NCBI GenBank assembly: GCA_005885515.1
Contig: VAWK01000019.1
Location: 1 to 64,000 of the forward strand
Direction of reading: 5' to 3'
Source of the DNA: Actinomycetota bacterium
GTDB lineage: Bacteria; Actinomycetota; Thermoleophilia; Solirubrobacterales; Solirubrobacteraceae
Length of the DNA stretch: 64,000 bases
Made by a program: the position numbers and the translations under genes. The notes under the pieces are model-generated. The model saw nothing but the letters and a program-made list of their open reading frames with translations. It was not told the DNA's origin and did no database searches. The number at the start of each line of letters is the position of its first letter. Position 1 is the first letter of the stretch. Positions 50,258 through 60,719 of this stretch are shown piece by piece.

Positions 50258-51544
50258 CGGCAGCGCCCAGATCACGTACCAAGGCAAAAGCCAGGCGGTC
50301 GAGGCGAGCAGCCCTAGCGTGGCCCAGCCCGCGGCCGCGCGCCAGTCTGCGCCGCGCGCGGTGCGCCACAGCGCGCCTGCCAGCAGCGCGGCAAACGCGC
50401 CCAGGAAGAGCTCGCGCCACCAGCTGGGCGTGCCGCTGAGGCCCACCAGCCGCGCGGTCTCGGCGGGGACGCTGTGCACCGCCACGAGCTGCTGCTGCTC
50501 GTCGATGGCGCCGAGGAAGCCGAGCGCGTGTTCGCCGAAGCCGAGCAGCGCGACCGCCGCAAGCGCCGCCAGGCTGAGCCCGGCGCTGGCTGCCGCGCGC
50601 AGGCGCTCGCGGCGACGGGCCGGCCCGAGCAGCAGGAACGCGAGCGTCAGTCCCGCCGTGACCTTCACGCCAACGCCCGCGACCAGCGCGGCGGCGCCGG
50701 CGCGAAAGCGCGCGCTCGCGCCGGCGGTCAGCGCCAGCGCGGCCGCCAGCGCCAGCAGCAGCAGCGTGTCGTTGTGGGCACCCCCGACGGCCAGCTCGAG
50801 CAGCACGGGGTTCAGGCCCACGAACGCGGCCGCCCAGGCGGGCGAGCCACCCAGCCGGGCGCGCGCGCGCGCGGTCAGCGCCACCGCGCCGAGGCTGCAG
50901 AGCGCGGCCAGCGCCTTGAACGCCCACAGACCGCCCGCGACGCCCAGCGGAACCGTTGCGTAGCTCGCCAGCGTGAACAGCGGTCCGTAGGGGGAGTGCT
51001 TAAACGGCCAGCCCAAGAACGGGAACATGGCGTCGGATGGCGCTTCAGCGGTCAGATGCGTATAGGGGTCGAGGCCGTGCAGGGCGCCGAGGCGCGCGTA
51101 GCCGAGATAGCCGAACACGTCCTGGGAGATGAGCGGCGGCCCGAGCAACAAGGCCACGTGCGCCGCCACGATCGCCGCCACGATCGCGCGCACCTGCAGC
51201 CGCCGCGCGCACGCGAGCACCATGAGGTAGCCCGCGCACATGAGCAGCGTGAACGCCTGAAAGCCGCCGCGACCGATGCTGAAGTCAAGCCCCCGCAGCG
51301 GCCCGGCTAGCCAGCCCGGCCAGCCGCCGCTGCGGGCGGGCACGAGCACAGAGGGCTTGGCGGCCGTCCCCGCCGCCAGCAGGAAGGCGCTCGCCACCAC
51401 CGCCACCAGGCCCGCGTTCCCGACCGCCCGCGCGGGCCAGCCCGGCCGAACGCGGATCACCGCACGCACGCCGGCGCGGCGGTCGCTGCCCGGCGCCGTC
51501 GGCGCGCCGAGGCGCGCCCGGCGCGATCCGGTGGCCGCCTGCAT
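50144..51544 (-). CDS. Polyprenol-phosphate-dependent mannosyltransferase-like membrane glycosyltransferase
   Basis: The 466-residue protein has about eleven membrane helices and a first-loop acidic motif SQDVFGYLGYARL, followed by HLTAEAP and WPFKHSPYGPLF. This fits GT-C type polyprenyl-phosphate hexosyltransferases (GT87/DUF2029-like) that build lipomannan- or arabinan-like envelope glycans outside the membrane. The end, AEPLLSPHR, looks natural. It is convergent with the WecA-like gene, overlapping it by 114 bases, and divergent from the next glycosyltransferase. Confidence 0.87.
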   Translation of the reverse strand: MQAATGSRRARLGAPTAPGSDRRAGVRAVIRVRPGWPARAVGNAGLVAVVASAFLLAAGTAAKPSVLVPARSGGWPGWLAGPLRGLDFSIGRGGFQAFTLLMCAGYLMVLACARRLQVRAIVAAIVAAHVALLLGPPLISQDVFGYLGYARLGALHGLDPYTHLTAEAPSDAMFPFLGWPFKHSPYGPLFTLASYATVPLGVAGGLWAFKALAALCSLGAVALTARARARLGGSPAWAAAFVGLNPVLLELAVGGAHNDTLLLLALAAALALTAGASARFRAGAAALVAGVGVKVTAGLTLAFLLLGPARRRERLRAAASAGLSLAALAAVALLGFGEHALGFLGAIDEQQQLVAVHSVPAETARLVGLSGTPSWWRELFLGAFAALLAGALWRTARGADWRAAAGWATLGLLASTAWLLPWYVIWALPLAAVSGDRRLRAATLVFCAYAIVIHLPFAEPLLSPHR

Positions 51545-51590
51545 CGGCCCATTCTTACCTCTGCTGCCCCCGCCGGTATGCTTGCGCTCC

Positions 51591-51596
51591 TAGACT
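51591..51596 (+). promoter_or_regulatory. -10 box upstream of the two-domain glycosyltransferase
   Basis: TAGACT, the same hexamer as in the atp promoter, lies about 88 bases before the ATG at 51684. Confidence 0.4.
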
Positions 51597-51683
51597 GTGG
51601 CCGCAGTCGGGTGGCGCGCGTTGCAGGTACCGACTGGATGCTCGCTTGCGTCCGCGGCCGTGGCACGCGCAGTCTGACCAGCA

Positions 51684-53714
51684 ATGCGACGCCCCCATCG
51701 CACACTCAGCTCAGGCCGGGCCGGCCGCCGGTCGCGCACCGGGGAGGGGGCGCTCCACCGGCAGGGGCCAGAGAGTCCGCCGGGCCGGCGCGTGCTGATC
51801 CTGTCCGCCGACGTCGGCGAGGGTCACGCGGCCGCGGCGCGGACGCTCGCGCGGCAGATCGAAGAGTCGCCGCACCCGGCGCAGGTGACGGTGATCGACG
51901 GCCTGCGGGCGATGGGCCACGTGCTCAGGCCGGTGGTCGAGGACGGCTACCGCATCCAGCTGCGCTTCGTGCCGTGGACGTACACGATCGTGTACTGGCT
52001 GCTCAATCGCGTGCTCCCGATGCGGGCCTTCACGCGCTGGCTGCTGTGCGTGTTCGGGTCGCGTCCGCTGGCGCGCGCGATCGCCCGCCACGACCCCGAC
52101 GTGGTCGTGTCCACATATCCGGCGGTGACGGTCGTGCTGGCGCGGCTACGCCGCACGGGCGCCGTCGGCTGTCCGACGGTGGCGACGATCACGGACCTGA
52201 CCGGCCTGTTCTTCTGGGCCCAGCGCGGCATCGACATGCACATGGTGATGTACGGGCAGTCGCTGCCCTCGGTCGAGCGCATCGCGGGCCGCGGCAGCGC
52301 GCGCCTGGTGCGCCCGCTGATCTCGGCGGAGTTCCTGCGGGCGCGCTGCCCGCTTGCCGCCCGGCGCGCGCTGGGCCTGCCGGAGCAGGGCCGCTTGGTG
52401 GTCGTCTCCGGAGGCGGCTGGGGCGTGGGGGACATCACGGGCGCCGTGCGCGAGTTCACCGCGGTGCCGGAGGTGAGCAGCATCGTGTGCCTGACCGGCC
52501 GCAACGAGCAGCTCGCGGGCAAACTGCGCCGGGCCTTCGTGGAGGTCCCGCGCGTGCACGTGTATGGCTTCACCGACAAGATGCCCGAGGTGCTGGCCGC
52601 GGCGGACGTGCTCGTGCACTCGACCGGCGGCGTGACGTGCCTGGAGGCGATGGCGGCGGGCACGCCGGTCGTCTCCTACGGGCTGCCCGTGGGGCACGCG
52701 CGCGTGAACACGCGCGCGATGGCGGCGCTGGACCTGGTGCGGCTGGCGAAGGACACGAGCGAGCTGCGCGAGCAGGTCCGGGCGAGCTTCGCCGGCGACG
52801 GCGGCGCGCCGGACCGAGGCGGCGGCGCGCAGATCCTGCCCAAGGACGCCGCGGCCGCCGATGTGGTGCTGGCGGCGCCCCGACGCGTGCGCCCGATTCC
52901 CAGGTGGCGGCTGCGCGCGGCCGCGCTGGCCACGCAGCTCGCGCTGCTGCTGGGCGCGGGCACGTGGATGATGTCCACCGACGAGGTCACCGCCCTGGCC
53001 ACCCGCATCCTGCACGTGCGTCCGCTGACGCAGGTCAAGACCGACCGCCCCGAGGTGGGCGTGATCGTGCGCATGCCGTCGCGGGCGGTGCCCGCGGTGG
53101 CGGCGCTGCTTGCCAGCCGCGGAACGCACGTGTCGTTCACCGACGACGGTCGCGTGCCGGCCGTGGAGACGGTGGCGACGCTGCGCTCGCTGGGCGATGA
53201 AATGCTGCCGGAGGTGCCCAACTCCGCCCCCCTGCGCTGGGTGCGGACGCGCTCGGTGCTGCATTCGCAGGCGCGCGTGCTCGGCCTGCACAAGCGCTTC
53301 TACTACCTGCAGCCGCGCGGTGGGCTGTCGGTCGGCCAGCTGGTGCTCGCGCGCACCGCCGGCGCCACCCCGGTGTGCGGCTCGGAGCGCTTCAGCGCGA
53401 TCGGCGGGCTGCCTCAGCGCCCCACGCGTGCGGGCGATGTCTTGGTCGTGGAACTGGACGGCTCCATCGCCTCGGTCGCCGGGCTCGAGCGGATCGTCGC
53501 CCGGCTGGCGGGCGACGGGCTCAGCGCCGAGCCGCTGGGCTGGCTCACGCGCTCGCCCGCCATCAGCGCCAGCAGCAGCGGCGAGCGCACGAGCAGCGCC
53601 GCGCCGGCAACCAGCAGGGCGAGCGATGCGACCAGCGGCACGCCACCGAGTGGCGTCGAGGCGAAGCTCTCGCCCAGCAGCAGCGGCGCGAGCACCACCG
53701 GCACGACCGTCTGA
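51684..53714 (+). CDS. Glycosyltransferase (MGDG-synthase type) fused to a deacetylase-like domain
   Basis: Residues 37-400 form a GT28-like glycosyltransferase: [20 protein letters not shown], the VVSTYPAV segment, [12 protein letters not shown] and the C-terminal [18 protein letters not shown] donor-binding block, as in processive diacylglycerol glycosyltransferases. A membrane helix lies at about 409-430. Residues 450-625 resemble a polysaccharide deacetylase barrel but no TFDDGP or metal histidines are seen, so it may be a pseudo-enzyme. The last 50 residues are Ser-rich and antisense to the DMT gene, probably run-through. The next plus gene is an intact deacetylase. Confidence 0.85.
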   Translation: MRRPHRTLSSGRAGRRSRTGEGALHRQGPESPPGRRVLILSADVGEGHAAAARTLARQIEESPHPAQVTVIDGLRAMGHVLRPVVEDGYRIQLRFVPWTYTIVYWLLNRVLPMRAFTRWLLCVFGSRPLARAIARHDPDVVVSTYPAVTVVLARLRRTGAVGCPTVATITDLTGLFFWAQRGIDMHMVMYGQSLPSVERIAGRGSARLVRPLISAEFLRARCPLAARRALGLPEQGRLVVVSGGGWGVGDITGAVREFTAVPEVSSIVCLTGRNEQLAGKLRRAFVEVPRVHVYGFTDKMPEVLAAADVLVHSTGGVTCLEAMAAGTPVVSYGLPVGHARVNTRAMAALDLVRLAKDTSELREQVRASFAGDGGAPDRGGGAQILPKDAAAADVVLAAPRRVRPIPRWRLRAAALATQLALLLGAGTWMMSTDEVTALATRILHVRPLTQVKTDRPEVGVIVRMPSRAVPAVAALLASRGTHVSFTDDGRVPAVETVATLRSLGDEMLPEVPNSAPLRWVRTRSVLHSQARVLGLHKRFYYLQPRGGLSVGQLVLARTAGATPVCGSERFSAIGGLPQRPTRAGDVLVVELDGSIASVAGLERIVARLAGDGLSAEPLGWLTRSPAISASSSGERTSSAAPATSRASDATSGTPPSGVEAKLSPSSSGASTTGTTV

Positions 53715-54409
53715 GTGACGAACACGACCGGCGCCACCTGGATCGCCGGGCGCGACTGCAGGCTGCTCATCTCGCTGAGCACGCCGACCCCGGAGGCCGC
53801 GGCCGTTGACAGCGCCCAGGCTGCGGCCGGCACGAGGTGGTGCTGAGCGAGGTCATCGGAAGCGAGCTTGGTCGCCACGCCGCTCCACGCAAACGCCAGC
53901 CCCGCTCCGACCATTGTCACCGCGGCGGGCGAATGGCGCAGCAAGTGCAGCACGTACGGCAGCAGGCTCGCGCAGCCGAGGCCCAGGAGCACGAGCGTGA
54001 TCGTGAGCTGCTGGGAGGTGTGAGCGGTGCTGCGCGGTGGGGCGGCGAGCGCAACGCCGGTCACGCCGATCGCGATCGCGAGCACGCACGCATACTCGTA
54101 GCGCCCGGCGTGCTCGCCCAGCATTCGCTGCCCCAGCAGCATCAGTACCAGCAGACCGGCGGCGAGCGCCGGCTGCACGACCACCAGCGGAGCCAGCAGC
54201 AGGGCCACGACTTGCAGCGGGAAGCCGAGGATCGAAAGGCCGGTGCCGAGCAGCCACCGCGCCCGCCTGATCAGGCCGCGGGCGAGCTCCAGGCGCAGGT
54301 GCGCCTCGTGCGGCGCCTCCCTGGCGTCCATGGCCTGGAGCGCTATCCCTAGGCTGTAGAGGGTCGACGCGCCTACGGCGGCTGCGATTCCCAGCACCAG
54401 ATCGACCAT
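53414..54409 (-). CDS. DMT-superfamily (EamA/NIPA-like) transporter
   Basis: The 331-residue protein has nine or ten hydrophobic helices ([57 protein letters not shown], and [12 protein letters not shown]). The order and the Gly/Ala-rich packing fit drug/metabolite or NIPA-like magnesium transporters. After the last helix a 40-residue Ser/Pro-rich tail runs antisense to the glycosyltransferase. Its ATG overlaps the deacetylase ATG on the other strand (CATG). The substrate is unknown. Confidence 0.82.
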   Translation of the reverse strand: MVDLVLGIAAAVGASTLYSLGIALQAMDAREAPHEAHLRLELARGLIRRARWLLGTGLSILGFPLQVVALLLAPLVVVQPALAAGLLVLMLLGQRMLGEHAGRYEYACVLAIAIGVTGVALAAPPRSTAHTSQQLTITLVLLGLGCASLLPYVLHLLRHSPAAVTMVGAGLAFAWSGVATKLASDDLAQHHLVPAAAWALSTAAASGVGVLSEMSSLQSRPAIQVAPVVFVTQTVVPVVLAPLLLGESFASTPLGGVPLVASLALLVAGAALLVRSPLLLALMAGERVSQPSGSALSPSPASRATIRSSPATEAMEPSSSTTKTSPARVGR

Positions 54410-55127
54410 GTCCAGCCCCGATCATCGCATTCCCGCCCCCCGCCTCCTGGGCGGGCTGGCCTCGCTGGCGCTCGCGAGCTACGCGCTACCGGCGCTCGCC
54501 GGGGCGTGGCCGCCGCTGCGGCGGCCGCTGGGGATCGAGGACCGCACCGCCAGCGGACGCGGCTACGCGCTGACATTCGATGACGGCCCCCACCCGCTCG
54601 GCACCCCGGCGGTGCTCGAGATCCTCGCGCGCGCGGGCGTCACGGCGACGTTCTTCCTGGTCGGCGAGCAGGTGGCGCGCGATCGCTCGCTGGCGGGCGA
54701 GGTCGTCGCCGCCGGCCACCAGGTGGGGCTGCACTGCCACCGCCACCGCAACCTGCTGCGCCTATCCCCGCCGCAGGTGCGAGAGGACCTCGCGCGCGCC
54801 GAGGCGATCATCGCCGATGCCACCGGACGGCGCCCGCGCATCTACCGCCCGCCCTACGGGGTGCTCAACGCCTGCGCCCTGCGCCTGGCCCGAAGGCGTG
54901 GCTGGCGCACGCTGCTGTGGAGCCACTGGGGCCGGGACTGGGAGGCCCGCGCGACCCCCGCCTCGATCGCAGCACGCGCCACCGATGGCGCCGGCGAGGG
55001 CGCGGTGCTGCTGCTGCACGACGCCGACGACTACGGGGCGGCTGGCTCGTGGCGGCGCACCGCGGCCGCGCTACCGCAGATCATCGACACGCTCGCGCAG
55101 CGCGGCCTTCGCGCGGTCGCGGCGTAG
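54408..55127 (+). CDS. Polysaccharide deacetylase (NodB-like)
   Basis: The 239-residue protein has an N-terminal membrane or signal helix (LLGGLASLALASYALPALAG), the catalytic TFDDGPHP, the metal-binding HCHRH (HxxxH type), RPPYG, and the final LLLHDAD. These enzymes remove N- or O-acetyl groups from peptidoglycan or other glycans. The catalytic set is complete. It starts at the same CATG as the divergent transporter and ends 51 bases before the PAP2 gene. Confidence 0.9.
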   Translation: MSSPDHRIPAPRLLGGLASLALASYALPALAGAWPPLRRPLGIEDRTASGRGYALTFDDGPHPLGTPAVLEILARAGVTATFFLVGEQVARDRSLAGEVVAAGHQVGLHCHRHRNLLRLSPPQVREDLARAEAIIADATGRRPRIYRPPYGVLNACALRLARRRGWRTLLWSHWGRDWEARATPASIAARATDGAGEGAVLLLHDADDYGAAGSWRRTAAALPQIIDTLAQRGLRAVAA

Positions 55128-55165
55128 CGCGGCAGGCGTTTGGAGCGGTTCTCCGGGGCGGCGGA

Positions 55166-55171
55166 TAAGAT
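55166..55171 (+). promoter_or_regulatory. -10 box for the PAP2 gene
   Basis: TAAGAT ends 7 bases before a TTG at 55179 in the PAP2 frame, which supports that start and a leaderless message. Confidence 0.5.
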
Positions 55172-55178
55172 CGCGTAC

Positions 55179-56108
55179 TTGTCCGTCGCGATCCCGACAA
55201 GCCGCGGGGGCTCGCGCGCGCACGCTCGTCCCGGCGCGACGGCGCCGACGCGCCTGCGCCCCCGCTGGTGGGCGGAGCTGCTCACGATTGCGTGGCTCGC
55301 GTGGGTGTACGACGCGATCACCAACCTCGCCCACCTGCGCCTGCACACCGCGCTCGCCAACGCGCGCGGGGTGCTGCACCTCGAGCAGTCGCTGCACCTG
55401 AACCCCGAGCTGACGCTCGACCGCTGGCTTGCCCATCATCACACGCTCGGCGCGATCCTGGCGGACTACTACGACAACGCCCACTGGGGGCTCACGCTGG
55501 GGCTGCTGGGATGGCTGTGGTGGCGACGCGGGGATCTGTACCGGCCGCTTCGCAACTCGCTCGTGCTCGTGAACGTGATCGGCTTCGTGGTGTTCTGGCG
55601 CTGCCCGGTCGCACCGCCGCGGATGCTGTCCGGCTTCACCGACGTGATCTCCTCCGCGCCCGCGTTCGGCCCCAACTTCCACGGCGGCGCGCTGGCGTCG
55701 CACGCGAACGAGCTCGCGGCGATGCCTTCCCTGCACATGGCCTGGGCGGCGTGGTGCGCGCTTGTCTTGTGGCGGCTGTCTGAGCGGCGCGCGGTGCGCG
55801 CGCTGGCGCTGGTGTATCCGTGCGTGACCGGGTTCGCGGTGCTCGCCACCGGCAACCACTTCGTGCTCGACCTTCTCGCCGGCGTCGCGACGCTTGCGCT
55901 GGCGCTGCTCGTGCTGGCCGCGCCGGCGGCGCTCCGCGCGGCATGGCTGCGCTCAGCGGCTGCCCGCCGCCGCTGGCTCGGCCGCCTGGACCACCGCCGC
56001 CGCCAGCTCGGCGAACGCGCCGCCGCGCCCGCGTACCGCCCCGGCCTAAGCGCCACGCGCGGCGCGACCTCGGCGCTGCGCGCCGAGGTCGAATCGGTCG
56101 GTGACTAG
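55179..56108 (+). CDS. PAP2-family (inositolphosphotransferase-like) membrane protein
   Basis: The 309-residue protein has five or six helices and PAP2_3 motifs: FHGGALASHANELAAMPSLHMAWA (split over residues 177-200) with the SLHM acid-phosphatase motif and TGNHFVLDLLAG with the second histidine and aspartate. Relatives include the inositol phosphorylceramide/DAT1-like synthases and lipid phosphatases. The TTG at 55179 is chosen from the -10 box; the earlier TTG at 55140 adds 13 residues. Its basic C-terminal tail is probably disordered. Confidence 0.85.
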   Translation: MSVAIPTSRGGSRAHARPGATAPTRLRPRWWAELLTIAWLAWVYDAITNLAHLRLHTALANARGVLHLEQSLHLNPELTLDRWLAHHHTLGAILADYYDNAHWGLTLGLLGWLWWRRGDLYRPLRNSLVLVNVIGFVVFWRCPVAPPRMLSGFTDVISSAPAFGPNFHGGALASHANELAAMPSLHMAWAAWCALVLWRLSERRAVRALALVYPCVTGFAVLATGNHFVLDLLAGVATLALALLVLAAPAALRAAWLRSAAARRRWLGRLDHRRRQLGERAAAPAYRPGLSATRGATSALRAEVESVGD

Positions 56109-56211
56109 TAGCGGCTCGAGCCGGCCCGCGGGCTGCGCGGGCGCCGCGCTTCTGCGAGCGCAAAAACGGCCGAGATCGGCTTATCCACGGCCCGTAGCGC
56201 ATGTCACAAAG

Positions 56212-56240
56212 TTGTTACGAAGTCCGCGATCAGGTAGACT
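56212..56240 (+). promoter_or_regulatory. Sigma-70-type promoter of the atp operon
   Basis: TTGTTA (56212-56217), a 17-base spacer and TAGACT (56235-56240) make the best housekeeping promoter in the window. It is 94 bases before the first gene. The leader contains two possible hairpins (CGCC-5-GGCG and GTCCGC-13-GCGGAC) with no recognised function. Confidence 0.75.
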
Positions 56241-56333
56241 AGATGCGCCGCCCGAGAGGCGAACAAACCCTCAGTCTTGGTCCGCCGCGGGAGCGCGTGC
56301 GGACTTTCGCGTCTATAGGGTGCCGGTATCCCC

Positions 56334-56771
56334 ATGCCTGATCTCGACGCCAATCTTCACTCCAATCGTCTCGCCGGAGTCCGAACCGGAGGCGGCGTCG
56401 GGCCCGCAGACGTGCTTGCCGTCCTGCGCAATCTCGACTTGGTGTTGCTCCCTGTCGGCGTCGCGCTCGCGCTGGCGCTCGGGGCACCCGCGTTCGGGGT
56501 GCTCGTCGGCGCGGGAGGGTGGCTCCTTCAGCGCGCCTTGGCGCTCCTCGACCGCAGGCTGATCGTCAAAGCGGCGGAGCCGGGCTCGCGACTCGGGCTG
56601 AACTTCGTCGACGCGTTCGCCCGCATCTGGCTGCTCGCCGGCGCGATCGTCGCCGCGGGCGCGATCGGCGGCCGCAGCGACGGCCTCGCCGCGGCGGTTT
56701 TGATCTTTGGCGCCTACTCGCTGGCGTTCGCCGTGCGCCTGGCGAGGGGACGGTCGGGAGGGCCGGGCTGA
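56334..56771 (+). CDS. ATP synthase-associated protein I-like membrane protein
   Basis: The 145-residue protein has four hydrophobic helices (LDLVLLPVGVALALALGAP, FGVLVGAGGWLLQRAL, IWLLAGAIVAAGAIGG and AAVLIFGAYSLAFAV). First position in an atp operon and this layout match AtpI-type proteins, which help c-ring assembly or ion supply; sequence alone is weak. It overlaps atpB by one base (TGATG). Confidence 0.7.
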   Translation: MPDLDANLHSNRLAGVRTGGGVGPADVLAVLRNLDLVLLPVGVALALALGAPAFGVLVGAGGWLLQRALALLDRRLIVKAAEPGSRLGLNFVDAFARIWLLAGAIVAAGAIGGRSDGLAAAVLIFGAYSLAFAVRLARGRSGGPG

Positions 56772-57745
56772 TGAGTGCCGTCGCAGGGGCGCCGCCGATC
56801 GCACCCGGCGTGGGCGGAACGCCGCCCGCCGAGAAGCATGGGATGAGCACCAAACGCAAGATCGGCTTGTCGGTCTTCGGCGTGTGGTTCGGCGGCATCG
56901 TGCTGTTCGTGATCCTGTTCGGCGTCACCGCGCACAAGGCGCCCGACGTCGCCAGCAGCGCCTTCTCCCCGGTTGACGAGTTCAGGCTCGACACCTGGTT
57001 CAAGGCCGGCCCGGTCGCGTTCAACAAGGGCGTGCTGTACCTGCTTCTGACCACCGGGATCACGCTCGGGGTCATGTTCTACATCGCCAGGCGCCTGCAG
57101 CAGCGCCCCGGGCGCCTGCAGGTCGCGGTGGAGATGTTCTACGACCTCGCGCGCCGCATGTCGAGGGAAAACCTCGACCAGCGCATGGAGCGCAAATACT
57201 TCCCGCTGATCGCAACGATCTTCGTGTTTATCCTCGTCTCGAACCTGATCGGCTACATCCCGCTGCCCGTCAACTCCGGCTCGACGTTCAAGGTCTTCGG
57301 AGCGCATATCCCGTCGCTACAGATCTACGCAGCCGACACGAATGTGGCGTTCCCGCTGATCCTCGCGCTGAGCGTGTTCGTCCTGTTCACCTACGAGGGG
57401 GTCAAGCACCACGGCCCGATCGGATACGTGAAAAGCCTCATGCCGGGAGGAGTCAAAGGACCGATCGTGGGACTGATATTCCCGATCGAGATCCTCTCGA
57501 ACTTCCTGCGCCTGATCTCGCTCACGGTTCGGCTGTGGGCGAACCTGCTCGCGGGCCACCTGCTAATCGCGTTCATGGGCGGCGAGCTCGGCGTGCTCGT
57601 CGGGCTCCAGCTCGTGTCCTGGGTGCTGCTCCCGTTCGGCGTCGCGATCTTCATCTTCGAGGCGGTGCTGATCGCGGGCCTCCAGGCTTTCATCTTTGCC
57701 ATCTTGACCGCCATCTACATCGGCGGGGCGGTCGAGAGTCACTAG
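56771..57745 (+). CDS. atpB: ATP synthase subunit a
   Basis: Subunit a forms the proton half-channels beside the c-ring. The 324-residue protein has five or six helices and the essential arginine in LRLISLTVRLWANLLAGHLL; the EALIAGLQAFIFAILTAIYIG-type last helix is EAVLIAGLQAFIFAILTA. Its first 24 residues are a Gly/Pro-rich extension before MSTKRKIGLSVFG; starting at that inner ATG (56843) is possible but would lose the TGATG coupling. Confidence 0.96.
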   Translation: MSAVAGAPPIAPGVGGTPPAEKHGMSTKRKIGLSVFGVWFGGIVLFVILFGVTAHKAPDVASSAFSPVDEFRLDTWFKAGPVAFNKGVLYLLLTTGITLGVMFYIARRLQQRPGRLQVAVEMFYDLARRMSRENLDQRMERKYFPLIATIFVFILVSNLIGYIPLPVNSGSTFKVFGAHIPSLQIYAADTNVAFPLILALSVFVLFTYEGVKHHGPIGYVKSLMPGGVKGPIVGLIFPIEILSNFLRLISLTVRLWANLLAGHLLIAFMGGELGVLVGLQLVSWVLLPFGVAIFIFEAVLIAGLQAFIFAILTAIYIGGAVESH

Positions 57746-57766
57746 AAAAAGACAAGGAGCTTGACG

Positions 57767-58036
57767 ATGCTTCATGCACTAATCGCAGCCACGGGGGAAC
57801 CCCTCGAATACGGAAAGGCGGCCGGCCGCGCGATCGCGCTGGGCTTCGGCGCGGGCGGTGGCGCCGCCGGTGCCGGAGCGGGCATCGGGGCCGTGTTCAA
57901 CGCCTCGATCCAGTCCAAGACCCGCCAGCCCGAGTTGCGCGCGGAGGTGGAGCGCGACCAGTGGCTTGGCTTCGCGCTCACCGAGGCGACCTTCTTCTAC
58001 GGCCTCGTAGGCGGCTTCATCGCCTTCTTCCTCTAA
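57767..58036 (+). CDS. atpE: ATP synthase subunit c
   Basis: The 89-residue hairpin forms the rotor ring. It has the glycine motif AAGAGAGIGAVFN in helix 1, the polar loop SKTRQPELR and the ion-binding Glu73 in ALTEATFFYGLVGG. No sodium-type Gln/Ser pattern is obvious, so protons are likely. AAGGAG lies 7 bases before the ATG. Confidence 0.97.
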   Translation: MLHALIAATGEPLEYGKAAGRAIALGFGAGGGAAGAGAGIGAVFNASIQSKTRQPELRAEVERDQWLGFALTEATFFYGLVGGFIAFFL

Positions 58037-58042
58037 GCCCCG

Positions 58043-58600
58043 ATGCTTAGCGCCGCGCACATCCCAATCGGCTCCAAAGGCTCGTTCCTGATCAGCACCA
58101 ACGTCGGGATCATGATCTGGACGATCGTCGTGTTCGTGATCTCGATGTTCATCCTGCGCCGAGCGGTGTTCCCCCGGATCGGCGAAGCGCTCGACAATCG
58201 CGCGAAGAAGATCGAGGGCGACATCGACGCCGCGGCGGAGCTGCGCAAGGAGGCCGACAAGGTGCTCGACGAATACCGTGAGCGGCTGAAGGAGGCGCGC
58301 GCGCAGTCGGATGAGATCGTGCAGCGCGCGCGGCAGGCCGCGGAGACGCACGAGCGCGAGGCCAAGGAGCAGGGGCGGGAGATGATTGCCGAGGCCAGCG
58401 AGCGCGCCCAGCGCGACATCGAGTCCGCCACCAAACGCGCTCTCGACGACCTGCGCAGAGAGGTCGCCGACCTCACGATCATGGCGACGGAGAAGGTGAC
58501 GCGTAAGACGCTCGACGACGCCGACCAGCGCCGCCTGGTCGAGGAAGCGCTCGGCGAGCTCGACTTCTCCGGCCTGTCCTCCGGCGCACCCAACAACTGA
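58043..58600 (+). CDS. atpF: ATP synthase subunit b
   Basis: The 185-residue subunit has one N-terminal helix ([20 protein letters not shown]) and a long charged coiled coil ([20 protein letters not shown] onward) that forms the peripheral stalk. It starts 6 bases after atpE and its stop overlaps the atpH start (TGATG). Confidence 0.95.
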   Translation: MLSAAHIPIGSKGSFLISTNVGIMIWTIVVFVISMFILRRAVFPRIGEALDNRAKKIEGDIDAAAELRKEADKVLDEYRERLKEARAQSDEIVQRARQAAETHEREAKEQGREMIAEASERAQRDIESATKRALDDLRREVADLTIMATEKVTRKTLDDADQRRLVEEALGELDFSGLSSGAPNN

Positions 58601-59136
58601 TGGAGGAGCTCGCCCAGGTATACGCCCGCTCGCTGTTTCAGGTCGCGCGCGAGCAGGACAAGCTCGATCTGCTGCGCGAGCAGCTGGGGCAGGTCGCCGA
58701 CGCGATCGCCAAGCACCGCGAGCTGCAGACGTTCTTCTTCTCGCCCTACTTCTCCACCGAGGAGAAGCAGGATGCGCTCGAGCGCGTCCTCGACGGCGCC
58801 GATCCGCTCTTCGTCAACTTCCTCAATCTCTTGATCGAGAAGCACCGCATGCCCGTGATCTTCCGCGTCCGCTCGCAATACGAGCGCCTGTGGGAGGAGG
58901 AGAACCGCACACTGCCGGTCGAGATCACGAGCGCCGTGGAGCTCGACAGCGCCACCACCGACAGCGTCGGCCGGGCGATCGGCGAGCGCACCGGACGCAG
59001 GGTCACGCTCGCGGCGCGCGTCGACCCCGACATCCTCGGTGGCATCGTCGTGCGGGTTGGAAACTCGATTCTCGACGCCTCGATACGCAACCGGCTGGAG
59101 CAGCTGCGCAGGCACGTTGCTCAGGGAGCCTCATAG
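58600..59136 (+). CDS. atpH: ATP synthase subunit delta
   Basis: The 178-residue subunit joins the stalk to F1. It has the family pattern [13 protein letters not shown], the [19 protein letters not shown] region and the C-terminal [24 protein letters not shown]. It is a single delta, not fused to b as in mycobacteria. Coupled to atpF by one-base overlap. Confidence 0.95.
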   Translation: MEELAQVYARSLFQVAREQDKLDLLREQLGQVADAIAKHRELQTFFFSPYFSTEEKQDALERVLDGADPLFVNFLNLLIEKHRMPVIFRVRSQYERLWEEENRTLPVEITSAVELDSATTDSVGRAIGERTGRRVTLAARVDPDILGGIVVRVGNSILDASIRNRLEQLRRHVAQGAS

Positions 59137-59144
59137 GAGAACAC

Positions 59145-60701
<1,557 letters not shown>

Positions 60702-60719
60702 CGCCGCGCCTGTAGTCCA

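Noticed and set aside
56181..56189. TTATCCACG, one mismatch from a DnaA box
   Set aside because: It is single, with no cluster, no AT-rich stretch and no dnaA or dnaN nearby, so it is not evidence of an origin.
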